Positions 52,145-60,889 of a DNA stretch of 64,000 bases are shown here, piece by piece (positions within the stretch are counted from its first letter, which is position 1; each line of letters starts with the position of its first letter). The stretch covers positions 1-64,000 of the forward strand of contig NZ_JAFFZN010000014.1 of NCBI RefSeq assembly GCF_017676385.1, given 5' to 3'. The notes under the pieces are model-generated. The model was not told where the DNA came from. It saw only the letters and a program-made list of their open reading frames with translations, and ran no database searches. A program made the position numbers and the translations under genes. The DNA is from Streptomyces spirodelae (GTDB taxonomy: Bacteria > Actinomycetota > Actinomycetes > Streptomycetales > Streptomycetaceae).

Positions 52145-53149
52145 ATGAACTCACCAGCAAGCGTGGCCAGCAAGCCGGTGCCGCCCCCGGCGAAGGAGGG
52201 CTCGGCGAGCCGCCGTCTGCCGTTCGACATGCGGCAGCTCTCCCTCGTCGGCGTGCTGCTCGCGCTGGCCGTGGTCGGTGCGATCACCAAGCCCGACGAA
52301 TTCCTCGCGGCGGAGAACCTCCGCCTCATCCTCACCCAGGCGTCCGTCATCGGGGTCGTGACCGTCGGCGTCACGTTCGTCATCATCGGCGGCGGTATCG
52401 ATCTCTCCGTGGGCGCGATCGTCGCGCTGGCCTCCGTATGGGCGACAACGGTGGCCACCCAGGACTTCGGCCTCGGCGGCATGCTGCTGTGCAGCGTGCT
52501 GGTCGGCGTCGGCTGCGGCCTGGTCAACGGGGTGCTGGTCGCCTACGGGCCGATGGTGCCGTTCATCGCCACCCTGGCCATGCTGGCCTCGGCACGCGGC
52601 CTGGCGCTGCAGATCAGTGACGGCAAGACGCAGGTCGTCACCGTCGACGCCGTCCTGGACCTGGGCATCAAGGACTCCTACGTACTGGGCGTGCCGCCCA
52701 TCGTGATCGTCTTCGCCGTCGTCGGTGTCCTGGGCTGGCTGCTGCTCAACCGGACGACGTTCGGGCGGCGCACGGTGGCGGTCGGTGGCAATCCGGAGGC
52801 TTCCCGGCTGGCCGGTATCGCCGTCAAGCGGCAGCGGCTGCTGCTCTATCTGCTCTCCGGGCTGTGCTGCGGCATCGCCGCGTTCATGCTGATCGTCCTC
52901 ACCGGCTCGGGCCAGAACACCAACGGCAACCTCTACGAACTCGACGCCATCGCCGCGGCGATCATCGGCGGCACCCTGCTCAGCGGGGGCCGCGGCACCA
53001 TCCTCGGCTCGGTGCTCGGCGTCCTGGTCTTCACCACCATCACCAATCTGTTCGCCCTCAACAACCTCCAGACGGACATCCAGCAGATCGCCAAGGGCGC
53101 GATCATCGTCGCGGCCGTCCTGGTCCAGAAGGGTCGTTCCTCGTCATGA
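52145..53149 (+). CDS. Sugar ABC transporter permease (RbsC-like)
   Basis: 334-aa membrane protein with about ten hydrophobic segments and the CUT2 motifs TVGVTFVIIGGGIDLSVGAIVALASV (anchor GGGIDLSVG) and GGTLLSGGRGTILGSVLGV. The helix-forming NPEASRLAGI loop contacts the ATPase. The start ATG at 52145 is 50 bp after the ATPase stop. The stop overlaps the binding-protein start (ATGA). Confidence 0.94.
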   Translation: MNSPASVASKPVPPPAKEGSASRRLPFDMRQLSLVGVLLALAVVGAITKPDEFLAAENLRLILTQASVIGVVTVGVTFVIIGGGIDLSVGAIVALASVWATTVATQDFGLGGMLLCSVLVGVGCGLVNGVLVAYGPMVPFIATLAMLASARGLALQISDGKTQVVTVDAVLDLGIKDSYVLGVPPIVIVFAVVGVLGWLLLNRTTFGRRTVAVGGNPEASRLAGIAVKRQRLLLYLLSGLCCGIAAFMLIVLTGSGQNTNGNLYELDAIAAAIIGGTLLSGGRGTILGSVLGVLVFTTITNLFALNNLQTDIQQIAKGAIIVAAVLVQKGRSSS

Positions 53150-54210
53150 CCGACATCCCACGCGCACCTCGTACCCCGACCAGCCGCAGAAGCATGCTCT
53201 TCGGCACCGCGGCAGCGGGCGCTGCCCTGCTGGCAGCGGGCTGCACCAGCAACGAGAACAACGACGGCGACGGCAAGGAGTCGGCCGGCGCCGAAGTGGC
53301 CGACTCCAAGCCGGGCAAGAAGGTCACCATCGGCTTCGCGGGCCCGCAGGCCGACCACGGCTGGCTCAACGCCATCACCACCCAGGCCAAGAACCGGGCC
53401 AAGAAATACCAGGACGTCACCCTGGAGGCCACCGAGGGCTCCAACGACAACGCCACCCAGGTCGGCCAGGTCGAGACGCTCATCAACAAGAAGGTCGACG
53501 TGCTGGTCGTGCTGCCGGCCGACGGCAAGGCACTCACCCAGGTCGGCCTCAAAGCGATGCGCGCCGGGATACCCGTCGTCAACCTCGACCGGATCTTCTC
53601 CTCGCAACAGGCATACCGCTGCTGGATCGGCGGCGACAACTACGGAATGGGCCTCAACGCGGGGCACTACATCGGCGAACAGCTCAAGGACAAGAAGAAC
53701 GCCGAAGTCGTCGAGCTGGCCGGGATCGACAGCCTGGAGCTGACCCGCGAGCGCACCAAGGGGTTCGACGACGCGCTCAAGAACTACCCCAACATCAAGA
53801 AGGTCGCCCGGCAGGCCGCCGAGTTCACCGTCGAGTCCGGACAGCAGAAGATGTCCCAACTCCTCCAGGCACAGAAGAGCTTCGACGCGCTGTGGAACCA
53901 CGACGACGACCAGGGTGTCGGCGCCGAACGCGCCATCAAGCAGGCCGGCCGGGACGAGTTCCTGATGGTCGGCGGTGCCGGGTCCAAGCGCGTGATGCAG
54001 GCCATCAAGGACGATGACAGCGTCATCAAGGCGACCGTCCTCTACCCGCCCACCATGGCGGCCTCCGCCATCGACCTGGCCCGCGCCCTCGGCCAGGGCA
54101 AGGGCATCGCCGGAATGGCCGAGTACGAGATCCCGGCCCACGTCACCCTCTACTCCGCGGTGGTGACCAAGAAGAACGTCGACGAGTACCTCCCGATCGG
54201 CTTCACCTGA
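53146..54210 (+). CDS. Sugar ABC transporter substrate-binding lipoprotein
   Basis: 354-aa extracellular ligand-binding protein. The signal TSRRSMLFGTAAAGAALLAAGC carries a twin arginine and a lipobox (AAGC, lipidated cysteine about residue 35). The mature part is a Peripla_BP_4 fold (VTIGFAGPQADHGWLNAI, LVVLPADG, AGIPVVNLDR, WNHDDDQGVGAERAI). The fold suggests a pentose, hexose or modified sugar ligand. ATG 53146 overlaps the permease stop. The 82-bp gap after it separates the importer from the enzyme genes. Confidence 0.93.
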   Translation: MTDIPRAPRTPTSRRSMLFGTAAAGAALLAAGCTSNENNDGDGKESAGAEVADSKPGKKVTIGFAGPQADHGWLNAITTQAKNRAKKYQDVTLEATEGSNDNATQVGQVETLINKKVDVLVVLPADGKALTQVGLKAMRAGIPVVNLDRIFSSQQAYRCWIGGDNYGMGLNAGHYIGEQLKDKKNAEVVELAGIDSLELTRERTKGFDDALKNYPNIKKVARQAAEFTVESGQQKMSQLLQAQKSFDALWNHDDDQGVGAERAIKQAGRDEFLMVGGAGSKRVMQAIKDDDSVIKATVLYPPTMAASAIDLARALGQGKGIAGMAEYEIPAHVTLYSAVVTKKNVDEYLPIGFT

Positions 54211-54292
54211 CAGGCCGTTCGTCCGCTGAAGCAGATCTGGAGAACCTCCCGGCCCGACGCCGCCGGAGGAATCCCCGAGAGGGAGGACCGCA

Positions 54293-55483
54293 ATGCCGTA
54301 CGACAGCACCGCGCCCGCCGCCGCGCCGCCCCTGGGTGTGGGAATGGTCGGATACGCCTTCATGGGCCAGGCGCACTCGCAGGGCTGGCGCACCGTCGGG
54401 CGGGTCTTCGACCTGCCGTTGAGCCCTCAGCTGGCCGCCGTGTGCGGGCGTGACCCGGCGGCCGTGCGCGCCGCGGCCGGACGGCTGGGCTGGTCCGCGG
54501 CCGAGACCGACTGGCGGGCCCTGATCGCACGCGCGGACGTCCAGCTGGTCGACATCTGCACCCCCGGCGACAGCCACGCCGAGATCGCCGTCGCCGCGTT
54601 GCAGGCCGGCAAGCACGTGCTGTGCGAGAAGCCGCTGGCCAACACGGTCGAGGAGGCCGAGGCCATGGCGGAGGCGGCCCGTGCGGCGCGGGCCCGCGGC
54701 CAGGTCGCCATGGTCGGCTTCAACTACCGCCGCACACCCGCGCTGGCGCTGGCCCGCCGCATGGTCGCGGACGGCAGGCTGGGCGAGCTGCGGCACGTAC
54801 GGGTCAGCTATCTGCAGGACTGGCTGGTGGACCCGGCCTTTCCGCTCGCCTGGCGGCTCCGCAAGGAGGCCGCGGGCTCCGGCGCGCTCGGCGACCTGGG
54901 GGCGCACGCCGTCGACCTCGCCCAGCACCTGGCTGGGTCCCCGCTGGCGGGTGTCTCCGCGCAGACCGAGACGTTCGTGAGGGAGCGTCCGCTGCGCGAG
55001 GGCGAGCCGGACGGCGAACTGGGCGAGGTCACCGTGGACGACGCGGCGGTCTTCACCGGGCGGTTCGGCTCGGGAGCGCTCGCCTCGTTCGAGGTCACCC
55101 GGGTCGCCGCGGGCCGCAAGAACGCGCTGCGGGTGGAGTTGAACGGCACGCTCGGGTCGCTGGCCTTCGATCTGGAGCGGCTCAACGAGCTGCACTTCCA
55201 TGACCACACGCAGGCTGCGGATGAGGCCGGGTTCCGCCGCATCCTCGTCACCGAGCAGGATCACCCGTACCTGGAGGGGTGGTGGCCGCCGGGCCACGGG
55301 CTGGGCTACGAGCACACTTTCACGCACCAGGCCCGCGACCTGGTGCGGGCCATCGCCGCCGGCACGCAGCCTGAGCCCTCGTTCGATGACGGGTTGCAGG
55401 TGCAGCGGGTGCTGGCCGCGGTCGAGGAGAGCGCGGCGAGGGACTCCGTTTATACGCCGGTTCAGGCTGGGGCGTTGCGGTGA
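54293..55483 (+). CDS. Gfo/Idh/MocA-family oxidoreductase
   Basis: 396-aa NAD(P)-dependent sugar dehydrogenase. Rossmann motif GMVGYAFMGQAHSQGW near the N-terminus, EKP at 112-114 (the catalytic-lysine motif), and GDLGAHAVDL (D201, H205) in the C-terminal domain. Several family members oxidise the 3-hydroxyl of sugars; the partner genes here (TIM-barrel isomerase, DUF1080) fit a 3-keto-sugar route. The start ATG at 54293 has GAGGGAGGAC upstream. Binding of the transported sugar as substrate is inferred. Confidence 0.92.
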   Translation: MPYDSTAPAAAPPLGVGMVGYAFMGQAHSQGWRTVGRVFDLPLSPQLAAVCGRDPAAVRAAAGRLGWSAAETDWRALIARADVQLVDICTPGDSHAEIAVAALQAGKHVLCEKPLANTVEEAEAMAEAARAARARGQVAMVGFNYRRTPALALARRMVADGRLGELRHVRVSYLQDWLVDPAFPLAWRLRKEAAGSGALGDLGAHAVDLAQHLAGSPLAGVSAQTETFVRERPLREGEPDGELGEVTVDDAAVFTGRFGSGALASFEVTRVAAGRKNALRVELNGTLGSLAFDLERLNELHFHDHTQAADEAGFRRILVTEQDHPYLEGWWPPGHGLGYEHTFTHQARDLVRAIAAGTQPEPSFDDGLQVQRVLAAVEESAARDSVYTPVQAGALR

Positions 55484-55584
55484 TTGCCCCTGTCCGCCGT
55501 CTGCGGCCTGCGGGCGCGATGTGGTTGCGCGCGCAGTTCCCCGCGCCCCTGGAATGGTCCGCCCGCGAAGCTTGGGCAGTCTGC

Positions 55585-55629
55585 TCCCCCAGCCTCCGGC
55601 CGGGAGGTGCCCCCAGGGCGCAGGGTGGG
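55585..55629. repeat. Dispersed GC-rich repeat, copy 2
   Basis: TCCCCCAGCC-N8-GGGAGGTGCCCCCAGGG, matching copy 1 at 38952-38993. Located in the 216-bp gap between the oxidoreductase and TIM-barrel genes, where it could form a hairpin. Confidence 0.65.
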
Positions 55630-55699
55630 CAAGCGCAGCCCACGTTCCCGGGTACGCACCATTCGCCGGGTGCCCCTGACAAACGTAGGAGATCTCACC

Positions 55700-56698
55700 A
55701 TGCCACGTAAGTTCACATTGTTCACCGGTCAGTGGGCGGACCTTCCGCTGGAAGAGGTCTGCCGGCTGGCCCGGGAGTTCGGTTATGACGGGTTGGAACT
55801 CGCCTGCTGGGGCGACCACTTCGAGGTGGACAAGGCGCTGCACGAGCCCGGTTACGTGGACGGCAGGCGGCAACTGCTGGAGAAGTACGGGCTGGAGTGC
55901 TGGGCCATCTCCAACCATCTGACCGGCCAGGCCGTCTGCGACAGCCCCATCGACGAGCGCCACAAGGCCATCGTCGCGCCGCGCATCTGGGGCGACGGCG
56001 ACCCCGAGGGCGTGCGCCGCAGGGCCGCAGAGGAGATGAAGGACACCGCGCGGGCAGCGGCCGCGCTCGGCGTACGGACCGTCATCGGCTTCACGGGCTC
56101 CTCCATCTGGCATCTGGTGGCCATGTTCCCGCCCACGCCGCCGGAGATGGTCGAGCGTGGCTACACGGACTTCGCCGAGCGGTGGAACCCCATCCTCGAC
56201 GTCTTCGACGCGGAGGGCGTGCGCTTCGCACACGAGGTGCACCCCAGCGAGATCGCCTACGACTACTGGACCACGCAGCGCGCCCTGGAGGCGGTCGAGC
56301 ACCGGCCCGCCTTCGGCCTCAACTTCGACCCCTCGCACTTCGTGTGGCAGGACCTCGACCCGGTCGGGTTCCTCTACGACTACCGGGATCGGATCTACCA
56401 CGTCGACTGCAAGGAGGCCCGCCGGCGGCTGGACGGCCGCAACGGCAGGCTGGGCTCCCACCTGCCGTGGGGCGACCCGCGCCGGGGCTGGGACTTCGTC
56501 TCCGCCGGGCACGGCGACGTCGCCTGGGAGGACGTCTTCCGCATGCTGCGGGCCATCGGTTACGACGGCCCTGTCTCCGTCGAGTGGGAGGACGCCGGGA
56601 TGGACCGGCTCGCCGGAGCGCCGGAGGCGCTGGCGCGGCTGCGGGCCTACGACTACGACCCGCCGAGCGCCTCCTTCGACGCGGCCTTCGGCAACTGA
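55700..56698 (+). CDS. Sugar phosphate isomerase/epimerase family TIM-barrel protein
   Basis: 332-aa xylose-isomerase-like barrel. It starts FTLFTGQWADLPLEEVCRLA and has ELACWGDHFEVD, FAHEVHPSEIAYDY (metal Glu and His), FGLNFDPSHFVWQ (metal Asp/His), IYHVDCKEA and VSVEWEDAGMD (metal Glu). Full metal site present. Members isomerise, epimerise or cleave keto-sugars. ATG 55700 has TAGGAG 8 nt upstream; the open frame before it is the repeat-containing gap. Confidence 0.9.
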   Translation: MPRKFTLFTGQWADLPLEEVCRLAREFGYDGLELACWGDHFEVDKALHEPGYVDGRRQLLEKYGLECWAISNHLTGQAVCDSPIDERHKAIVAPRIWGDGDPEGVRRRAAEEMKDTARAAAALGVRTVIGFTGSSIWHLVAMFPPTPPEMVERGYTDFAERWNPILDVFDAEGVRFAHEVHPSEIAYDYWTTQRALEAVEHRPAFGLNFDPSHFVWQDLDPVGFLYDYRDRIYHVDCKEARRRLDGRNGRLGSHLPWGDPRRGWDFVSAGHGDVAWEDVFRMLRAIGYDGPVSVEWEDAGMDRLAGAPEALARLRAYDYDPPSASFDAAFGN

Positions 56699-56726
56699 GC
56701 CCTGCGGCGGGTCCGTTGCCCCTGAC

Positions 56727-56747
56727 TTTGTCCTGACTGAGGACAAA
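56727..56747. promoter_or_regulatory. Perfect palindrome upstream of the secreted sugar enzymes
   Basis: TTTGTCCT-GACTG-AGGACAAA, 8-bp perfect arms, 5-nt centre. No U-tract follows, so an operator is more likely than a terminator. The half site TTTGTCC also occurs at 49077-49083 next to the ROK operator. Confidence 0.55.
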
Positions 56748-56936
56748 ATCCCACCGAGGAATGTCAAAGGGGTTCACGCCCCAAACAAACGCCGCTACCG
56801 TCCTTGAGGCGTAAGGGACAACAGCGCGGCCCCCAGAGCGCAGCCGCAGCGCCCAGCACAGCACAAGCACAGCCCGGCACCGGCACGGCACCGCAGATGA
56901 CGGCATCCACCCCGTTACCTCCCAGGAGGAACCGCT

Positions 56937-59387
56937 GTGCACAAAAGACACCGCAGACTCCGCACCCGCGTCACAGCCCTGGCGAGCGCCCTCCTCTTCA
57001 GCGGCGCCACCATCGCGGTGGCCCAGGCGGCGCCCGGCCCCTCAGCCGCCGACAGCCCTGGCAAGCAGCCGGCGGCAGCCGAGTTCCAGCAGGTCACCCT
57101 CGCCAAGGGGGTGGCGGAGACCGGCGAGCCGATGACGATGGCGATCCTCCCCGACCGCTCCGTATTGCACACCTCGCGCGAGGGCACCCTCCGGCTGACC
57201 GACGCCAAGGGCAACACCAAGGTCGCCGGACAACTCGACGTCTACAGCCACGACGAGGAGGGGCTGCAGGGCGTCGGCGTCGACCCGCGCTTCTCCAAGA
57301 ACCGTTTCGTCTACCTCTACTACGCGCCGCCGCTCGACACCCCTGAGGGCGACGCCCCGGACACCGGAACCGAGGCCGACTTCAAGAAGTTCGACGGCGT
57401 CAACCGGCTCGCCCGCTTCGTACTCAAGAAGGACGGCACGCTCGACAAGAGCAGCGAGAAGAAGATCCTCGACGTGCCCGCCAACCGGGGCACCTGCTGC
57501 CACGTGGGCGGCGACATCGCCTTCGACTCCAAGGGCAACCTCCTGCTGTCCACAGGGGACGACTCCAACCCGTTCCAGTCGGACGGCTTCACCCCCATCG
57601 ACGAGCGCGCGAACCGCAACCCGGCCTTCGACGCACAGCGTTCGGCGGGCAACACCAACGACCTGCGCGGCAAGATCCTGCGGATCAAGGTGAAGAAGGA
57701 CGGGTCGTACAAGATCCCGCGCGGAAACCTCTTCAGGCCGGGGACGAAGAAGACCCGGCCCGAGATCTACGCCATGGGCTTCCGCAACCCGTTCCGGATG
57801 AACGTCGACAAGAAGACCGACACCGTCTACGTGGGCGACTACGGGCCCGACGCGGGCGCCGCCGACCCGAAACGCGGTCCGGCGGGTCAGGTCGAGTTCG
57901 CCCGGGTGACCAAGCCGGGCAACTACGGCTGGCCGTACTGCACCGGCAAGAACGACCCCTATGTCGACTACGACTTCGCCACCGGAGAATCCGGGGAGAA
58001 GTTCGACTGCGCCGCACCGCGGAACACCTCGCCGCGCAACACCGGCCTGACGAAGCTGCCCGCTGCGAAGCCCGCGTGGATTCCTTACGACGGCGCCTCC
58101 GTACCCGAGTTCGGCGACGGCTCGGAGTCCCCGATGGGCGGCCCCGTCTACCGCTACGACAGGAAGTCCGACTCCCCGGTGGCGTTCCCCAAGAGCTACG
58201 ACGGCGACTTCTTCGCCGGTGAGTTCGGCCGTCGCTGGATCAAGCGCATCGAGCAGGACCGCGACGGCGGCAATCTGAAGATCAACGACTTCCCGTGGTC
58301 CGGCACCCAGGTCATGGACATGGACTTCGGCCCCGACGGCGCGCTGTACGTCCTCGACTACGGCCTCAACTGGTTCGGCGGCGACGAGAACTCGGCGCTG
58401 TACCGCATCGAGAACGCCACCGAGGGCCACAGCCCCGTCGTCGAGGCCAGCAGCGACGTGAGCGACGGGCAGGCACCGCTGAAGATCGCCTTCTCCGCGG
58501 AGGCGACCGACGAGGACGGCGACGAGCTGGAGCTGAGCTGGGACTTCGGCGACGGTGCGACCTCCACCGAGGCGAACCCGACCCACACCTACCAGGCGAA
58601 CGGCACCTACACAGCCACCGTCACCGCCGAGGACCCCTCCGGGCGTACCGGATCGGCGAGCGTGCACGTCACTGTCGGCAACACCGCACCCAAGGTCCAA
58701 CTGAAGCTGCCGGCGGACGGCCAGCCGTTCTCCTTCGGCGACGAGATCCCCTTCGAGGTGCAGGTCACCGACCCCGAGGAGCCGCAGATCGACTGCTCCA
58801 GGGTCGAGGTCGCCTACATCCTCGGCCACGACAGCCACGGCCACCCGCTGACCTCCGCCAAGGGGTGCAAGGGCACCATCAAGACGCAGGCCGACGGTGA
58901 ACACGACCCGAACGCCAACATCTTCGGTGTCTTCGACGCCTCCTACACCGACAGCGGTGCCAATGGCCAGCCCCCGCTGACCAGCCACGGACAGAGCATC
59001 CTCCAGCCCAAGCACCGCCAGGCCGAGCACTACTCGACCGCCGCGGACGGAGTGACCAAGGGCGAGGCGGCCGGAGCCGAGGGCGGCAAGGCCGTCACCG
59101 GCGCCGAGAACGGGCAGTGGATCTCCTACGACCCCTACCGGACCGGCGGCGTCACCAAGCTCACCGCCAGGGTCGCCGGAAAGGCACAGGGCGCCATCGA
59201 GGTCCGCGCGGGCGCTCCGGATGGACCGCTCCTGGGCACCGCACAGGTCACAGCGACGGACGGCTGGAGCGAGGTGAGCACCGGCATCGCGGGCGCGCCC
59301 GACGGCGCGGACAAGCTCTACCTCGTCTTCACGGGCGGCGACGGAGCCCTCTTCGACCTGGACAGCTTCACGGTGACGACCGGATGA
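56937..59387 (+). CDS. Secreted PQQ-type sugar dehydrogenase with PKD and CBM6-like domains
   Basis: 816-aa secreted protein. A Sec-type signal peptide (residues 1-32, RTRVTALASALLFSGATIAV, cut near AQA-AP) is followed by a six-bladed beta-propeller of the soluble glucose/sorbosone dehydrogenase type (about 45-490; THTS-like VLHTSREG, LLLSTGDDSNPF, IYAMGFRNPFR, PMGGPVYRY). Residues about 499-583 are a PKD domain (LSWDFGDGATS, THTYQANGTY). The C-terminal 125 residues look like a CBM6 carbohydrate-binding domain. It would oxidise sugars outside the cell. GTG 56937 has AGGAGGA 7 nt upstream. The ThuA-DUF1080 gene follows after 11 bp. Confidence 0.9.
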   Translation: MHKRHRRLRTRVTALASALLFSGATIAVAQAAPGPSAADSPGKQPAAAEFQQVTLAKGVAETGEPMTMAILPDRSVLHTSREGTLRLTDAKGNTKVAGQLDVYSHDEEGLQGVGVDPRFSKNRFVYLYYAPPLDTPEGDAPDTGTEADFKKFDGVNRLARFVLKKDGTLDKSSEKKILDVPANRGTCCHVGGDIAFDSKGNLLLSTGDDSNPFQSDGFTPIDERANRNPAFDAQRSAGNTNDLRGKILRIKVKKDGSYKIPRGNLFRPGTKKTRPEIYAMGFRNPFRMNVDKKTDTVYVGDYGPDAGAADPKRGPAGQVEFARVTKPGNYGWPYCTGKNDPYVDYDFATGESGEKFDCAAPRNTSPRNTGLTKLPAAKPAWIPYDGASVPEFGDGSESPMGGPVYRYDRKSDSPVAFPKSYDGDFFAGEFGRRWIKRIEQDRDGGNLKINDFPWSGTQVMDMDFGPDGALYVLDYGLNWFGGDENSALYRIENATEGHSPVVEASSDVSDGQAPLKIAFSAEATDEDGDELELSWDFGDGATSTEANPTHTYQANGTYTATVTAEDPSGRTGSASVHVTVGNTAPKVQLKLPADGQPFSFGDEIPFEVQVTDPEEPQIDCSRVEVAYILGHDSHGHPLTSAKGCKGTIKTQADGEHDPNANIFGVFDASYTDSGANGQPPLTSHGQSILQPKHRQAEHYSTAADGVTKGEAAGAEGGKAVTGAENGQWISYDPYRTGGVTKLTARVAGKAQGAIEVRAGAPDGPLLGTAQVTATDGWSEVSTGIAGAPDGADKLYLVFTGGDGALFDLDSFTVTTG

Positions 59388-59398
59388 GGGGAGGAGCC

Positions 59399-60760
59399 AT
59401 GACCTCGGCACACCGCCGCCGCACCGCGCTCACCGCGGCAGCCGCCGCCCTGCTGGCGGGAGCCTTCGCGCTGCCGAGCCAGGCGGCGGAGCCCCAGCTG
59501 CCAGAGCGCGCTGACAGCAAGGTACTGGTCTTCTCCAAGACCGCCGGATTCCGGCACGACTCCATTCCCGACGGAATCGAAGCCATCCGGCAACTCGGCG
59601 CCGAGCACGGCTTCGCCGTCGACGCGACGGAGGACGCCGCCGCTTTCACACCGAAGAAGCTGGCCCGGTACGACGCGGTCGTCTTCCTGTCCACCACTGG
59701 CGATGTGCTCGACCAGCGCGGGCAGCGCGCCTTCGAGAGGTACATCCGCAAGGGCGGCGGCTATGTGGGCGTGCACGCCGCCGCCGACACCGAGTACGAC
59801 TGGAAGTGGTACGGCGGACTCGTCGGTGCCTACTTCCAGTCGCACCCGGCGATCCAGCCCGCGCGGATGAAGATCGAGGACCGCGGCCACCCGGCCACCG
59901 CTCACCTGGGCGAGAGCTGGAACCGCACCGACGAGTGGTACAACTACCGCTCCAACCCGCGCGAGCGGGCCCACATCCTGGCCACCCTGGACGAGGGCTC
60001 CTACAGCGGGGGCACCATGGGCGACGACCACCCGCTGGCCTGGTGCCAGAAGTACGCGGGCGGCCGCGCCTTCTACACCGGCGCGGGCCACACCAAGGAG
60101 TCCTACGCCGACCCCGCCTTCCGCAAGCACCTGCTGGGCGGCATCCGGTACGCGACGGGTGCCGCACAGGCCGACTGCCGCCCGGAGAACGGGTACACCC
60201 CGCTGTACGACGGGACCGCCGACGGGCCCGGCCTCGAAGGCTGGAAACAGGCCGGCCCCGGCTCGTTCGAGGAGAGCCCGGACGGCACGCTCACCACGCG
60301 CGGCGGTATGGGACTGCTGTGGTACGCGGCGCGCGAGTTCACCTCCTCGTACTCGCTCAAGCTCGACTGGAAGATGGCGAGCGCCGACGGCGACGACAAC
60401 TCCGGTGTCTTCGTCGGCTTCCCCGCCTCCGACGATCCCTGGTCGGCGGTCGAGAAGGGGTACGAGATCCAGATCGACGCCACCGATGCGGACGAGAAGA
60501 CCACGGGCGCCGTCTACGGGTTCCAGTCGGCGGACCTCGCGGCGCGGGACGCGGCACTGAACCCGCCGGGGGAGTGGAACACCTACGAGATCCGGGTCGA
60601 GGGCGAACGGCTGCGGGTCCACCTCAACGGCGTACTGATCAACGACTACACCAACACCGACCCGGCCAGAAGCCTCACCGACGGCTATGTGGGCCTCCAG
60701 AACCACGGAGAGGAGGACAAGGTCGCCTTCCGCAACGTCCGCATCCGCGAGCTGCGCTGA
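59399..60760 (+). CDS. Secreted ThuA domain - DUF1080 (3-keto-disaccharide hydrolase) fusion
   Basis: 453-aa secreted protein. Signal peptide 1-30 (TALTAAAAALLAGAFALPSQA). Residues about 40-255 are a ThuA domain (VLVFSKTAGFRHDSIPDGI, GGGYVGVHAAADTEYDWKWYGGLVGAYF cut at its anchors GVHAAADTEYDW, DDHPLAWCQKYAGGRAFYT). Residues about 265-452 are DUF1080/3-keto-disaccharide hydrolase (YTPLYDGT, GLEGWK, DNSGVFVGFP, WNTYEIRVEG, YVGLQNHG). The second domain belongs to the concanavalin-like group that cleaves glycosides oxidised at C3. ATG 59399 has GGGAGGAG just upstream; ATG 59384 overlaps the previous stop. Confidence 0.9.
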   Translation: MTSAHRRRTALTAAAAALLAGAFALPSQAAEPQLPERADSKVLVFSKTAGFRHDSIPDGIEAIRQLGAEHGFAVDATEDAAAFTPKKLARYDAVVFLSTTGDVLDQRGQRAFERYIRKGGGYVGVHAAADTEYDWKWYGGLVGAYFQSHPAIQPARMKIEDRGHPATAHLGESWNRTDEWYNYRSNPRERAHILATLDEGSYSGGTMGDDHPLAWCQKYAGGRAFYTGAGHTKESYADPAFRKHLLGGIRYATGAAQADCRPENGYTPLYDGTADGPGLEGWKQAGPGSFEESPDGTLTTRGGMGLLWYAAREFTSSYSLKLDWKMASADGDDNSGVFVGFPASDDPWSAVEKGYEIQIDATDADEKTTGAVYGFQSADLAARDAALNPPGEWNTYEIRVEGERLRVHLNGVLINDYTNTDPARSLTDGYVGLQNHGEEDKVAFRNVRIRELR

Positions 60761-60810
60761 CCAACCCGCCCGCCCACCCGTGACGGCACCAACCCCCGGT
60801 TGTGGGGGGG

Positions 60811-60829
60811 CGTTCCGCAGGGCGGAACG
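60811..60829. promoter_or_regulatory. Perfect inverted repeat upstream of the ebo-like operon
   Basis: CGTTCCGC-AGG-GCGGAACG, 8-bp arms, 3-nt loop, preceded by CCCCC/GGGGG at 60793-60810. Either an operator for the downstream operon or a terminator of the ThuA gene; no U-tract. Confidence 0.45.
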
Positions 60830-60889
60830 GGCGGGGACGGGGGCAGCCCGCCGCAGGCGCCCACATGGCACCGCAAGAGGGAGGAAACC

